Shown: positions 1 through 8,218, counted from the stretch's first letter. The stretch: DNA of 64,000 bases from Bacillota bacterium (GCA_023435895.1 JAEZLH010000030.1:1-64000), one strand, 5' to 3'. The notes: generated from the sequence alone by a model not told the origin. Program-made: numbers and translations.

Positions 1-80
1 CAAAAGATGAGGCTCTTTTTCTATTCAGTTCGTTCACTTTTTAAATGAAAAGCAAAAAAAGTTAAAATCCAGTAATTATG

Positions 81-95
81 CGGTGCTCCGCACCG
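81..95. repeat. Small perfect hairpin
   Basis: A 6-bp perfect stem (CGGTGC/GCACCG) with a 3-nt loop lies in the gene-free left end of the window. No T-run follows it directly, so it is not a clear terminator. Bases 1-80 show nothing else I can name. Confidence 0.4.
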
Positions 96-126
96 TTAGA
101 AATAACTAGGTGAATAATCTAGGTTT

Positions 127-217
127 ACTTCTTGTCTTTACTTCTTAATCTTTGCTTCTTAATCTTTACTTCTTAATCTTTGCTTCTTAATCTTTGCTTC
201 TTAATCTTTGCTTCTAT
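127..217. repeat. 14-bp tandem repeat array upstream of luxS
   Basis: Five full copies of a 14-bp unit (RCTTCTTAATCTTT, with A or G first) run from 140 to 209, flanked by partial copies. The period is not a multiple of three and no reading frame crosses it, so it is a non-coding minisatellite. It ends about 80 bp before the luxS promoter. Confidence 0.85.
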
Positions 218-296
218 TTATTGTTAGATTATCGTACATTTTATATAATGCCTTATTCTGCCATCAAAGTCAATCAAAAGGTAGGGTCAAATACCA

Positions 297-325
297 TTCA
301 CAGAGTGACTTCCTTATGATACAAT
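297..325 (+). promoter_or_regulatory. Predicted sigma-A promoter of luxS
   Basis: TTCACA (-35) is separated by 17 bp from TACAAT (-10), each matching five of six consensus bases. It would give a 5' leader of about 45 nt before luxS. Confidence 0.6.
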
Positions 326-376
326 AAAGCATATACTATATCTAATAACAACTGATTATTATGGAGGACGAATTAT

Positions 377-856
377 ATGAAGCAAATCGCAAGTTTTACA
401 ATTGATCACATGAAATTACAGCGTGGAGTATATGTTTCTAGAAAAGATAAAATCGGTAATGAAACCATCACCACCTTTGATATCAGAATGACAAGACCTA
501 ATTTTGACCCCGTCATGAATACCGGTGAAGTGCATACTATCGAACACCTTGGAGCTACCTTTTTAAGAAATCATGAGGAATTCGCCGATCGTACAGTTTA
601 TTTTGGTCCCATGGGATGCCGCACCGGCTTCTATCTACTTCTTGGTGGTGATTACAGTTCTCGTGATATTGTAGGGTTATTAACACAGATGTTTGAATTC
701 ATGCGAGATTTTGAGGGCGAGATACCGGGTGCCTCAGCTGTAAACTGCGGTAATTATTCTGACATGGATCTTCCTCTTGCCAAGCAATATGCAGGGTCTT
801 TTCTGGAAGATGTCTTGTATCAGATTACTGAAGAAAATTTAAACTACCCTGCATAA
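377..856 (+). CDS. luxS: S-ribosylhomocysteine lyase LuxS
   Basis: LuxS cleaves S-ribosylhomocysteine to homocysteine and the autoinducer-2 precursor DPD in the cytosolic activated-methyl cycle. The 159-residue length is typical of the family. The metal-binding HxxEH motif is at residues 53-57 (HTIEH), the catalytic Cys at 81 (GPMGCRTGFY) and the third metal ligand at Cys124 (NCGNY). GGAGG lies upstream of the ATG at good spacing. The gene has its own promoter; the next gene starts about 80 bp downstream and has no known link to methyl recycling. No pfs/mtnN or metabolic partner is next to it. Identification is secure from the motifs. Confidence 0.97.
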   Translation: MKQIASFTIDHMKLQRGVYVSRKDKIGNETITTFDIRMTRPNFDPVMNTGEVHTIEHLGATFLRNHEEFADRTVYFGPMGCRTGFYLLLGGDYSSRDIVGLLTQMFEFMRDFEGEIPGASAVNCGNYSDMDLPLAKQYAGSFLEDVLYQITEENLNYPA

Positions 857-934
857 TGTCCCCTTTCCTTTCGCAGGTTCATTTTTAATGTCCCAATGAA
901 TATAATATAAAGAGTATTTATAATGGGAGAAGCT

Positions 935-1693
935 ATGGCAGACCAAGATCTTACTCATACCGCAGATATTATTAAAGCTGCAATTCCTTATGTTGATTCA
1001 CCGCTTAAAGGGACAGCCGAATTATTTGCAAAGTTTTTAGATGTAATGGGAAGCTTAAAGTCAGCCAACAAACCGGGTAAACTGGCTGCCAGCGGCTTTC
1101 TGAATTCCAAAATCGATTTGGAAGGATTATTAAAAGGGATACGCCCTGTGTGTAGCGATAAAGAAAGAGAGATGGTAGACCGTTTTTTGAGTTTCTTTAA
1201 TATGAAGCGTGCTTTTGAAATGTATAATAATATGATGTCCATGATGAAATCCATGCAGGACGTGGGAGATTTTTCTTTTGCGGATGCTTTTGGATCGAAT
1301 GATACGGATAATGTAACCGGCAATTTTAATGGAGCTGCCTTCGAGTCTATCTTTAAGAACTTCAATAACTTTAGCGATAATTTTTCAACCGGCGATTCTA
1401 CCGATAATCCCTTTGATTCCGAGACCGTCAAGGCGGCGGATAATGATAGCGATTCATCAAATTCCAAGGAGGACAGCGAAAAATCCACAAACCGCGGTTC
1501 GCCCGGCTCAGAACAGTCCTCTGCTCCATCTGGTGCCCCAGGTGGCATGAATCCTATGATGTTTGAAATGCTAAAGAACATGGTTCCACCCGAACAGATG
1601 AGTACTATTGAAAACCTAAGCATGCTTTTTGGTAACATGTCATATGATAATAATAGTAAATCTGATGATAGTAAGGAGCAAAATGATGGCTGA
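935..1693 (+). CDS. Hypothetical protein with Ser/Asp/Asn-rich linker
   Basis: I do not recognise this family. The 252-residue product has a helical N-terminal part (about residues 1-115), a low-complexity Ser/Asp/Asn/Gly-rich linker (about 130-205) and a short Met-rich C-terminal helix. There is no signal peptide or membrane segment, so it is probably cytosolic. I start it at the ATG at 935 because GGGAGA lies 4-9 bases before it; the upstream in-frame ATG at 923 has no ribosome binding site. It overlaps the next gene by 8 bp, which suggests translational coupling. The long opposite-strand frame here looks like a shadow created by the biased composition. Confidence 0.7.
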   Translation: MADQDLTHTADIIKAAIPYVDSPLKGTAELFAKFLDVMGSLKSANKPGKLAASGFLNSKIDLEGLLKGIRPVCSDKEREMVDRFLSFFNMKRAFEMYNNMMSMMKSMQDVGDFSFADAFGSNDTDNVTGNFNGAAFESIFKNFNNFSDNFSTGDSTDNPFDSETVKAADNDSDSSNSKEDSEKSTNRGSPGSEQSSAPSGAPGGMNPMMFEMLKNMVPPEQMSTIENLSMLFGNMSYDNNSKSDDSKEQNDG

Positions 1694-1970
1694 TAATTCT
1701 TGGAGTGATAATCCCAGACTCAAAAACATTGATCCCAGAAAACTGTCCATATTAATGGATTTGGTAAACGATGCGGATGGAAAGCCAATGGATAAATTAG
1801 TCCCGCTATTAATGAACACGCAGAAAAAACTTCAAAAGCAGAATCTAAATTTTTCACAAGATGAAACCGACTTAATGTTGGAAATTTTAACAAAGAACAT
1901 GAATGCAAAAGAAAAAACCCAATTCGAAATGATAAAAAAGATGATGGCTCAAAACAAACGAAAAAAATAA
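1686..1970 (+). CDS. Small hypothetical protein, coupled to the upstream gene
   Basis: The 94-residue product is helical and charged, rich in Lys and Met, ending in a KRKK tail. I do not recognise it. AAGGAG at 1673-1678 lies inside the preceding gene and is spaced 7 nt from the ATG at 1686; an ATG at 1683 is also possible. The pattern of a Glu-Asp-rich helix followed by a Met-rich helix resembles the N-terminal half of the preceding protein, so the two may be distant paralogues; this is weak. The overlap with the upstream stop suggests the pair is made together. Confidence 0.65.
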   Translation: MADNSWSDNPRLKNIDPRKLSILMDLVNDADGKPMDKLVPLLMNTQKKLQKQNLNFSQDETDLMLEILTKNMNAKEKTQFEMIKKMMAQNKRKK

Positions 1971-2067
1971 ACCTCCTACTTCCTTTCGAAATCTTATCAG
2001 AGGAATATATCCTATCCTATGCATTTGACTTGTGTTTCCAGGATAGAATTAATGAGGAAAAACATAA

Positions 2068-2186
2068 ACAGGTTTCCGTGTTACGATACATAGAATTACA
2101 TAATGTAAAGTCCGTTTACAGGCATACTCTTGCCTTGACTTTCGCTATATGTCAATCCTTATGTAATCGTATTCACTGAAACCTGT
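2068..2186. repeat. Nested palindromic element, possible terminator
   Basis: Outer imperfect arms (ACAGGTTTC-GTG-ACGAT-ACATAA at 2068-2103 against 2159-2186) enclose an inner hairpin (AAAGTC 2107-2112 with GACTTT 2137-2142, and GGCA with TGCC). T-rich DNA follows on the + strand, so it may terminate the upstream two-gene transcript. No transposase and no clear target duplication is seen. Confidence 0.5.
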
Positions 2187-2430
2187 ATTTCTTTATTCAT
2201 ATTTCTTTATTGATATTTCTTTATTTGTACTCTTTATCTGTATAGCTTTACCTGTATCGCTTTTTCTGTATTGCTTTTTCTGTATAGCTTTACCTGTATC
2301 GCTTTTTCTGTATTGCTTTTTCTGTATTGCTTTCTGTATCGCTTTCTGTATTGCTCTTTATTAGTATTTCTTTAATTTGTATTCCTTTTTTATACTTCTT
2401 TTTTTCATTTCTTTATTTGTTTTTTATTCA
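2184..2430. repeat. T-rich 14-bp periodic tandem array
   Basis: Units such as CTGTATTGCTTTTT repeat at 14 bp. The stretch 2238-2279 (three 14-mers) is repeated exactly at 2280-2321, a 42-bp higher-order repeat, followed by shorter 12-bp units to 2357. Flanking 14-bp units (ATTTCTTTATTNAT) lie at about 2184-2225, and T-rich DNA continues on the far side. It ends just beyond the stop of the ABC permease gene. No convincing gene is present in 1971-2452. Confidence 0.85.
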
Positions 2431-2452
2431 TTTTCTGATTTGTAGCTTTTTA

Positions 2453-3271
2453 CTATTTATTCTTTTCTGTTCTTGCAAAGTTTATGGTTCCCACTACAAG
2501 AAATGCAATTGTAAGAGCCGCTATACTTAAAAAATTAACCATCGGATTAAACATAACTACCTTAGAATATTCCGGTGATCCGTTATAGATTACCGCTCTT
2601 GTTAAATCAAGACAATAAGTCATCGGCATTAGATGATTCAATACATATAGTATTCCGCTGGAATGATTAATTGGTATGATAGCTCCTGATAGAAACATTT
2701 GCGGCATCACAATTAGCATAACTGCGGTATTAGCGGTTCTTTTATTCTTGATTAATCCTATAATCAGCATAGAGATTGCTCCTGCTGAAAGACACATAAG
2801 AGGGGATAAAAGAAAGATCATCAACACCTGCATAAAACTAAGTGTAATCCCCATGGTCAATCCAACTACCAGGGTACCAATCATATTGACAAGTGCTATG
2901 AACATAGACCCGAATATTTTCCCAATCACAATAGAATACCTTGACACGGGTGATACTAACATCTCCTGGGTAAAATCCGTTTCGTGATCATCCACTAGTG
3001 AAGTCATCTGCATTACGGTTCCCATAAACAACATATTGATTAACATTCCTACCATCATAAACTGATTATAGGAAAATCCCAATCCACCTGCCATATTCTG
3101 AGATAGGTTACCCCCAAGCATCCCCATCATTACAATGGGAAAGGCAAGACTTATTATGATTGCCGCAGGGGATTTTAAGGTAAGGGTAATATCCCTCGCC
3201 ATAATGGTTATAATTGCATTTAACTCTTTAAAAAATTTAGTATGGTTTCTTTGAATTGTCTGTTCACTCAT
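2453..3271 (-). CDS. ABC-2 type transporter permease
   Basis: The 272-residue integral membrane protein has about six hydrophobic spans and the layout of ABC-2 (DrrB/YadH-like) exporter permeases, with a cytoplasmic N-terminus, an early span near residues 33-50 and a conserved loop before the last spans. Its start codon overlaps the stop of the ATPase gene by 4 bp (ATGA), so the two are translationally coupled. With that ATPase it would form an efflux pump, probably for a drug, antimicrobial peptide or lipid; the substrate cannot be read from sequence. Control by the adjacent two-component system is likely. Confidence 0.88.
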   Translation of the reverse strand: MSEQTIQRNHTKFFKELNAIITIMARDITLTLKSPAAIIISLAFPIVMMGMLGGNLSQNMAGGLGFSYNQFMMVGMLINMLFMGTVMQMTSLVDDHETDFTQEMLVSPVSRYSIVIGKIFGSMFIALVNMIGTLVVGLTMGITLSFMQVLMIFLLSPLMCLSAGAISMLIIGLIKNKRTANTAVMLIVMPQMFLSGAIIPINHSSGILYVLNHLMPMTYCLDLTRAVIYNGSPEYSKVVMFNPMVNFLSIAALTIAFLVVGTINFARTEKNK

Positions 3272-4215
3272 AGTATAATCCTCCCGCTCTTATTCAAAAA
3301 CTCAATATAAGCATCCTCCAAGGTTGGCTCATTTATTTTTAATACGGACAACTTATTCTTTAGAGAGCCAATAATCTCTTGTGCTGATTTATCCCCCATA
3401 TTGACCAATATATGGTTATCCACCTGATAAGAAAGTCCATGATTTGTTAGTTCTTCAACTAACTGTTGTCGATTATCGGAGTCAAGAATTAACTCTCTGC
3501 GGATTAAACTCTCCTTCATTCCCTCCGGAGAGGTGCAAGCTGCAATCTTACCATGATTAATGACACAGACCCGATCCACCTTCTCCGCTTCATCAATGTA
3601 ATGAGTAGTTAAAAATACGGTGGTACCGTTCTCTTTGCGGGCAGTATTAATATATTCCCATAAGGAGCGACGGCTAACCGCATCCAGTCCCTGGGTCGGC
3701 TCATCCAAAAAAAGTACCTTAGGGGTGTGAATTAAACTTCTTATGATTTCCAGCTTACGTTTCATCCCTCCAGATAATTTTTTAATTGGTTTGAATAAAG
3801 CATCTTGAATTCCCACGATTTCTGCCAGCTCCATGATTCTGTTTCGGTAAGACTCCGGCATTAATTTAAAGGTTGGTCGATAACCATACATTCCATATAA
3901 ACAGGCATGAAAGCGAATATTTTCCTCTGCGGATAACGCCGGGTCAAGACTTGGCTGTTGAAAAATAATACCTACCTTCTCTCTCACCTTCTTCGCTTCC
4001 TTTTCCGCATCATAGCCGGCAATCCGAACTATACCCGATGTTTTTGAGAGGGTTGTGGTCAAAATGGATATGGTTGTTGTTTTTCCTGCACCATTTGGTC
4101 CAAGGAAAGCAAAAAATTCTCCCTCCTCAACCGAAAAGGTTACGCCGTCCACTGCGGCCACATTAGCAGCTTTATAACGTTTTGTGAGATCTGAGACCTC
4201 AATCATTGCACTCAT
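3268..4215 (-). CDS. ABC transporter ATP-binding protein (DrrA/CcmA-like)
   Basis: This is the 315-residue nucleotide-binding subunit of the exporter. It has Walker A GPNGAGKTT (about residues 38-46), Q-loop FQQPS, signature LSGGMKRKLEI, Walker B VLFLDEPTQGLD and the switch His in LTTHYIDEAE. The C-terminal extension of about 75 residues (ending near NEPTLEDAYIEFLN) is typical of the DrrA subclass. GGAGG lies upstream of the ATG. The 88-bp gap to the kinase gene holds two tandem 17-bp operator-like repeats and a possible -10, so the ABC pair probably has its own regulated promoter. Confidence 0.92.
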   Translation of the reverse strand: MSAMIEVSDLTKRYKAANVAAVDGVTFSVEEGEFFAFLGPNGAGKTTTISILTTTLSKTSGIVRIAGYDAEKEAKKVREKVGIIFQQPSLDPALSAEENIRFHACLYGMYGYRPTFKLMPESYRNRIMELAEIVGIQDALFKPIKKLSGGMKRKLEIIRSLIHTPKVLFLDEPTQGLDAVSRRSLWEYINTARKENGTTVFLTTHYIDEAEKVDRVCVINHGKIAACTSPEGMKESLIRRELILDSDNRQQLVEELTNHGLSYQVDNHILVNMGDKSAQEIIGSLKNKLSVLKINEPTLEDAYIEFLNKSGRIIL

Positions 4216-4261
4216 AGTAAAACCTCCGTTTTATTTTATGGCTCTATCTTAAAGCCAGAAA

Positions 4262-4300
4262 TTAAACGGAGGTTAAATGCAATTTAAACGGAATGTAAAT
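4262..4300 (-). promoter_or_regulatory. Tandem operator-like repeats upstream of the ABC exporter
   Basis: Two 17-bp sites, TTAAACGGAGGTTAAAT (4262-4278) and TTAAACGGAATGTAAAT (4284-4300), begin 22 bp apart. Read on the minus strand this gives TTTAA/C half-sites at an 11-bp period, the arrangement expected for dimers of OmpR/PhoB-family response regulators. A TAAGAT box lies about 10 bp downstream in the direction of transcription. A matching site precedes the response regulator gene (6115-6131). Confidence 0.6.
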
Positions 4301-4303
4301 GAA

Positions 4304-5365
4304 TTATTTTAGGGGTAGCATAATGGTAAATGTAGTACCATAGCCTGGTTCACTATCCACGGTTATACTTCCGTTGTGGAGCAATATAATTTTCTTTACC
4401 AGTGATAATCCCAGACCATTCCCTCCAAGGGCTCTATCCCTGGATTTATCCACTTTGTAGAAGCGTTCAAAAATGTGTATTTGCTCTTCCTTTGATATTC
4501 CTATACCGCTATCACAAATTTTGATTATCACTTGATTTTTATCCTCTTTCAGTGAGATCATGATCTCCCCGTTAATCGGTGTAAATTTGATCGCGTTATG
4601 AATCAAATTTACCCAAGCCTGTGAGAGCAAATCTCTGTCTCCTTCTAAGATACATTTTTGCAAATCCGCTTCCGGCGTAATATTTTTATCCGCCCATTGG
4701 GGTTCCATAGTAAGCAAAATTCCTTCCAGTTGCTTATCCAGTCGAAAAGCTTCCTTCGATAAGGGCTTTTTATCTCCGTCCAGTACCGATAATTTCAATA
4801 GATTATCACTGAGGGAGGATAAACGTCTGCTTTCTGTTTCGATAATGGTTGCATAATGTTCTCTTTGTTCCTGAGATAACCCCTTGTCCTTTAACAATAC
4901 TGCGAAGCCTCCTATGGAGGTTAGTGGGGATTGAATTTCATGGGATACATTTGAGATAAAGTCCTGACGCATGGTTTCCATGGATCCCAGCTTTTTTGCC
5001 ATATCATTCACCGCATCCACCAGTTCATGGTGAAACCGATCCTCGCTAGGATCAATTAATACATTAAAATTTCCTTTTGCTATTTGATCAAGTGCATCAG
5101 TCAGTTTATTATGACCTCTTCGATGCCTGTCCACTGCATCTGACCGGCTAATCACGAACTGAAAGAACAGACTGAGTATGGCAAAGAGTGATAGTGATGT
5201 AACTCCGGAAAGAATGTGTGCTGCCAAATCTGAGGGCTCTCCGGTATATCGATATATAATCCTTGTAATACCATAACCTATTGCATTTAATCCCCCGAAT
5301 AGTAGAATCATTAGAACGATTCGCCAGCCAACATGGAATGCCATATACTTTTTTCTCTCTGTCAT
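4304..5365 (-). CDS. Two-component sensor histidine kinase
   Basis: This 353-residue membrane kinase has two spans (about 14-37 and 52-73) with a short extracellular loop, a HAMP-like linker (about 75-130), the dimerisation H-box with phospho-His142 (FISNVSHEIQSPLTS), and an ATPase domain with N-box (NLIHNAIKFT), G1 (DSGIGI), F-box (FERFYKVD) and G2 (GGNGLGLSLVKK). The short loop suggests intramembrane sensing or sensing through a partner such as the transporter. The start overlaps the regulator stop by 4 bp, and GGAGGTG precedes the ATG. Its probable output is the neighbouring ABC exporter. Confidence 0.93.
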   Translation of the reverse strand: MTERKKYMAFHVGWRIVLMILLFGGLNAIGYGITRIIYRYTGEPSDLAAHILSGVTSLSLFAILSLFFQFVISRSDAVDRHRRGHNKLTDALDQIAKGNFNVLIDPSEDRFHHELVDAVNDMAKKLGSMETMRQDFISNVSHEIQSPLTSIGGFAVLLKDKGLSQEQREHYATIIETESRRLSSLSDNLLKLSVLDGDKKPLSKEAFRLDKQLEGILLTMEPQWADKNITPEADLQKCILEGDRDLLSQAWVNLIHNAIKFTPINGEIMISLKEDKNQVIIKICDSGIGISKEEQIHIFERFYKVDKSRDRALGGNGLGLSLVKKIILLHNGSITVDSEPGYGTTFTIMLPLK

Positions 5366-6039
5366 ACCAGCACCTCCAAGCGATACCCCAGTCCACGTAT
5401 GGTAGTGATTTTAAAACCGGCACTTTCTTCCGGAAAGCGCTCCCGTAATCGACTAATATGAACATCAAGCGTCCTTTCATTCCCATCAAAATCATATCCC
5501 CAAATATCCTCTATCAAATTATCTCTTGAGAAAGTGCGTCCAGGAAAGCCTGCCAGCTTAAATAATAATTCGAACTCCTTTAACGGTATATCCTCACTTA
5601 TGCCATCCCTTGTAACGGAATAACTATTCTTATCAATCAATACCTTTCCCACCTTAACATATTGGGAAGCCTCGATTTTATAACGGCGAAGCAGTGCCTT
5701 CACTCGCAAAAGCAATTCATCCAGCTCAAAGGGCTTCGTAAGATAATCATCTGTTCCGGCTTCAAATCCTTTTACTTTAGCGGATAATTCTCCTCTTGCT
5801 GTAAGCATCAATATTGGCATGTTTTCATAATATTGTCTTAGTTTTTTACACAGCTCATAACCATCCATATTCGGCATCATTAAATCAATAATAGCTGCCT
5901 CTGGATTTTCTGTCGTAATATTTAAAAGAGCTTCACGTCCATCCTTCGCTTCACAAACCTCAAATCCATTGTTTCTTAGCAGAACACTCACCAACTCCCG
6001 AATATGTGGATCATCGTCCACAATGAGGATTTTACTCAT
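5362..6039 (-). CDS. OmpR/PhoB-family response regulator
   Basis: The 225-residue protein has an N-terminal receiver domain with acidic pocket DDD (8-10), phospho-acceptor Asp52 (AAIIDLMMPNMDG) and the conserved Lys in LTKPFE, then a C-terminal winged helix (GNERTLDVHISRLRERF, TIRGLGYRLE). It is the cognate partner of the overlapping kinase gene. AGGAGG precedes the ATG. A site upstream of this gene matches the two sites before the ABC genes, which suggests autoregulation and direct control of the exporter. Confidence 0.94.
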   Translation of the reverse strand: MSKILIVDDDPHIRELVSVLLRNNGFEVCEAKDGREALLNITTENPEAAIIDLMMPNMDGYELCKKLRQYYENMPILMLTARGELSAKVKGFEAGTDDYLTKPFELDELLLRVKALLRRYKIEASQYVKVGKVLIDKNSYSVTRDGISEDIPLKEFELLFKLAGFPGRTFSRDNLIEDIWGYDFDGNERTLDVHISRLRERFPEESAGFKITTIRGLGYRLEVLV

Positions 6040-6114
6040 ATTCTTCCTCCTAAATGATCAATTCATAACTTAATTACGTTTACTCATCTTCTATCCTAAC
6101 CCTATCATCCTAAT

Positions 6115-6131
6115 GTAAACGGAGCTTAAAT
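6115..6131 (-). promoter_or_regulatory. Operator-like site upstream of the response regulator
   Basis: GTAAACGGAGCTTAAAT matches the two sites at 4262-4300 at most positions and keeps the 11-bp half-site spacing and orientation. It lies about 75 bp before the regulator ATG. TTTACA inside the minus-strand copy could also serve as a -35. Confidence 0.55.
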
Positions 6132-6437
6132 TCGTTTCCTACTTTATTATATTTTGTTGATTCAAATCTCGCAATGGTTACCCATATCTTATTGTATAGA
6201 ACCTATTCGCATCCTCGCTTCACTTATATCATGTTTTTGGATAACTTTTTGGGAAGCTGCGTTTTATAATCTGAATCTTTATCTATTATTATCCTAGCTG
6301 AATTGAATAATCAAATTCCATTCCATTCAACGGGAATATAATTTTTCAACCAACAATACACTATCTCCCTAATTATATGACATAATATACAATAATTGGA
6401 TAAATTTTTATGTAAATTCTGTATAACATGTCAATTT
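6132..6437. other. Gene-free divergent intergenic region
   Basis: This AT-rich stretch separates the divergently transcribed response regulator and LacI-family genes. Apart from the operator-like sites at its edges I find no open frame, strong hairpin or recognisable RNA. Confidence 0.5.
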
Positions 6438-6456
6438 ATTACATTAATATTGTAAT
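6438..6456. promoter_or_regulatory. Dyad upstream of the LacI-family gene
   Basis: ATTACA and TGTAAT are separated by 7 bp, about 55 bp before the start of the LacI-type regulator. It could be an autoregulatory operator, but the sequence is very AT-rich and lacks the central CG typical of LacI operators. Confidence 0.3.
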
Positions 6457-6510
6457 TTCTTCTATATGGGTATATACTCTGTTTCATCAAGTAATTTTGA
6501 GGGGGATAAT

Positions 6511-7527
6511 ATGGCAACAATTAAAGACATTGCCGACAGATTGGGGATTGCAATCAGCACTGTATCCAAAGGATTAAATGGGGCAAATGATATTAGTGAT
6601 GAGATGAGACAGCTGGTACTAGATACCGCTGTAGAAATGGGGTACTCATCAAAGAAAATGAGAAATTCAAATAACAGCAAGGTTTGTATCATCATTGAAG
6701 ATGCTGATTATGAAACTCTTATTCAAAATTGTTATGACATTATTGTAGGGTTTAAACTTTCTGCTGCAAGGAGGAACTGGGAGGTTACTGTTATTCCAGG
6801 CAATATTCATAAGAATAATTATGAAAAATACGACACCTACATGCTCAAGAACGGTTACCGAGGAGCATTTCTGGTTGGACTTTCTTATCAAAATGATTGG
6901 TTGTCACAGCTGGGGAAAACTTCCGTGCCTACCGTATTACTCGATCATTATATTGAAGACAATAGCCATATCGGCTTTGTGGGAACGGACTGTACCGAAG
7001 GAATTGACCGGGCTATTCATCACTTGTATGAGCTTGGGCATAGAAAGATTGCTTTCTTAAACGGCTCCAAAGATTTTATGCTATCAAATCAAAGACAAAA
7101 GGATTTTGTACATAGTCTGATCAGACACGGACTTCCTGTTAGTGATAATCTAATTCGTTACGGATATTTTAAACCGGAATGTGCCAGAGAATTCGTTCCT
7201 AACTTTATACAAAACGGTGCCACTGCAATTCTGTGCGGAAGCGATTTAATTGCATCCGGAGTTATAAGAGAAGTACACCGAATGGGGCTTAAGGTTCCTG
7301 AGCATATTAGTGTCATTGGATTTGATGATATTCCTATGGCAGCTGCGTTAACACCTCCACTTACTACCATAAGACAGGATAGAACTAATTTAGGAAAAAG
7401 TGCATTTATTCTATTAGAAGGCTTAATTCATAATATATCCGCCGGAAAACTGCTACTCCGCTCACAATTCATACCAAGAAAAAGCACTGCACCTTGTATA
7501 GAACAAAACATTGCACTTATGTCATAG
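6511..7527 (+). CDS. LacI-family transcriptional regulator
   Basis: The 338-residue repressor has the N-terminal LacI helix-turn-helix (TIKDIADRLGIAISTVSKGLNG, residues 3-24) and a periplasmic-binding-protein-like sensor domain ending with the typical GFDDIPMAAALTPPLTTIRQD. I start it at 6511 because GAGGGGG at 6499-6505 is well placed and the HTH then begins at residue 3; the longer frame from 6466 adds an atypical extension. The family binds sugars or nucleosides and represses catabolic operons. No sugar operon is adjacent, so its targets are elsewhere or it acts globally. Confidence 0.93.
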   Translation: MATIKDIADRLGIAISTVSKGLNGANDISDEMRQLVLDTAVEMGYSSKKMRNSNNSKVCIIIEDADYETLIQNCYDIIVGFKLSAARRNWEVTVIPGNIHKNNYEKYDTYMLKNGYRGAFLVGLSYQNDWLSQLGKTSVPTVLLDHYIEDNSHIGFVGTDCTEGIDRAIHHLYELGHRKIAFLNGSKDFMLSNQRQKDFVHSLIRHGLPVSDNLIRYGYFKPECAREFVPNFIQNGATAILCGSDLIASGVIREVHRMGLKVPEHISVIGFDDIPMAAALTPPLTTIRQDRTNLGKSAFILLEGLIHNISAGKLLLRSQFIPRKSTAPCIEQNIALMS

Positions 7528-7529
7528 AT

Positions 7530-7595
7530 AAAGCTATTGCAAAATAACGTAAAAGCTGGGTAGCGCTTTTATTGTTATTTTGCAATAGCTTTTTT
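7530..7595 (+). terminator. Rho-independent terminator after the LacI-family gene
   Basis: A long stem (AAAGCTATTGCAAAATAAC with its complement at 7574-7592) encloses a further small stem and is followed by TTTTTT. Its arm sequence resembles the ends of the palindromic element at 60601-60704. Confidence 0.85.
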
Positions 7596-7603
7596 AATCT
7601 CAT

Positions 7604-8218
7604 TTATAAACCAATGGATCTTTTTGTTGGAAGATGTTTTATATGATTACCTAATTTATTATATAAATCCACGTATTCTTTGATGTAAAGGAGAAAAGAT
7701 AATAGCAGGAAAGCTCCGCAGGTCAAAATCAAAACATTAGAAATGGAAGGCTTTAAAGTCGGTACTGATATGAGTACAAGCATAACAGCGTAGAAAATTG
7801 TTGTTGATACCTTGCCAAACCACTTTGCACCGTTTAATTTTGTTCCTTTGCGAAGCATTACTATTCCGGCAACTAATAAAAACAACTGCATCAGCACAAA
7901 AAGAATTAATAACAGGAACATCCACTTGATTTTTACAACCATTACAAAGATGAGAGCCGCCTGTGTCAACTTGTCAGCAAGAGGATCGATTAACTTACCA
8001 AAATCCGTAATCATATTGAATTTTCGTGCGATAAACCCATCTAAAAAGTCCGTTAATCCGGATATAAATACGATAATCCCTGCCTTCAAGTAATCCGAAG
8101 GGCTTACTGCCCTAATGTACAATATCACAAAAAAAGGTATCAGCAGAAAACGGACGTAACATAAAATATTCGGTAACTTAATTAAATCTTTCTTTGAGAA
8201 CTTCGTAATTAGCTTCAT
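7604..8218 (-). CDS. pgsA: CDP-diacylglycerol-glycerol-3-phosphate 3-phosphatidyltransferase
   Basis: This 204-residue membrane enzyme carries the full CDP-alcohol phosphotransferase signature DGFIAR-x8-G-x3-D-x3-D, with the metal-binding Asp residues in DFLDGFIARK and GKLIDPLAD. It makes phosphatidylglycerol phosphate from CDP-diacylglycerol and glycerol 3-phosphate. About five membrane spans are visible. GGGGG precedes the ATG. It is convergent with the LacI-family gene and otherwise alone. PgsA is the likeliest member of the family; a cardiolipin synthase-type member of the same superfamily is less likely. Confidence 0.85.
   Translation of the reverse strand: MKLITKFSKKDLIKLPNILCYVRFLLIPFFVILYIRAVSPSDYLKAGIIVFISGLTDFLDGFIARKFNMITDFGKLIDPLADKLTQAALIFVMVVKIKWMFLLLILFVLMQLFLLVAGIVMLRKGTKLNGAKWFGKVSTTIFYAVMLVLISVPTLKPSISNVLILTCGAFLLLSFLLYIKEYVDLYNKLGNHIKHLPTKRSIGL

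Noticed and set aside
988..1638. 216-codon open frame on the minus strand
   Set aside because: It lies entirely opposite a better-supported plus-strand gene with a ribosome binding site, and its composition mirrors the Ser/Asp-rich linker.
2327..2530. 67-codon plus-strand frame rich in Phe and Leu
   Set aside because: It is a product of the T-rich tandem array and the end of the permease gene.
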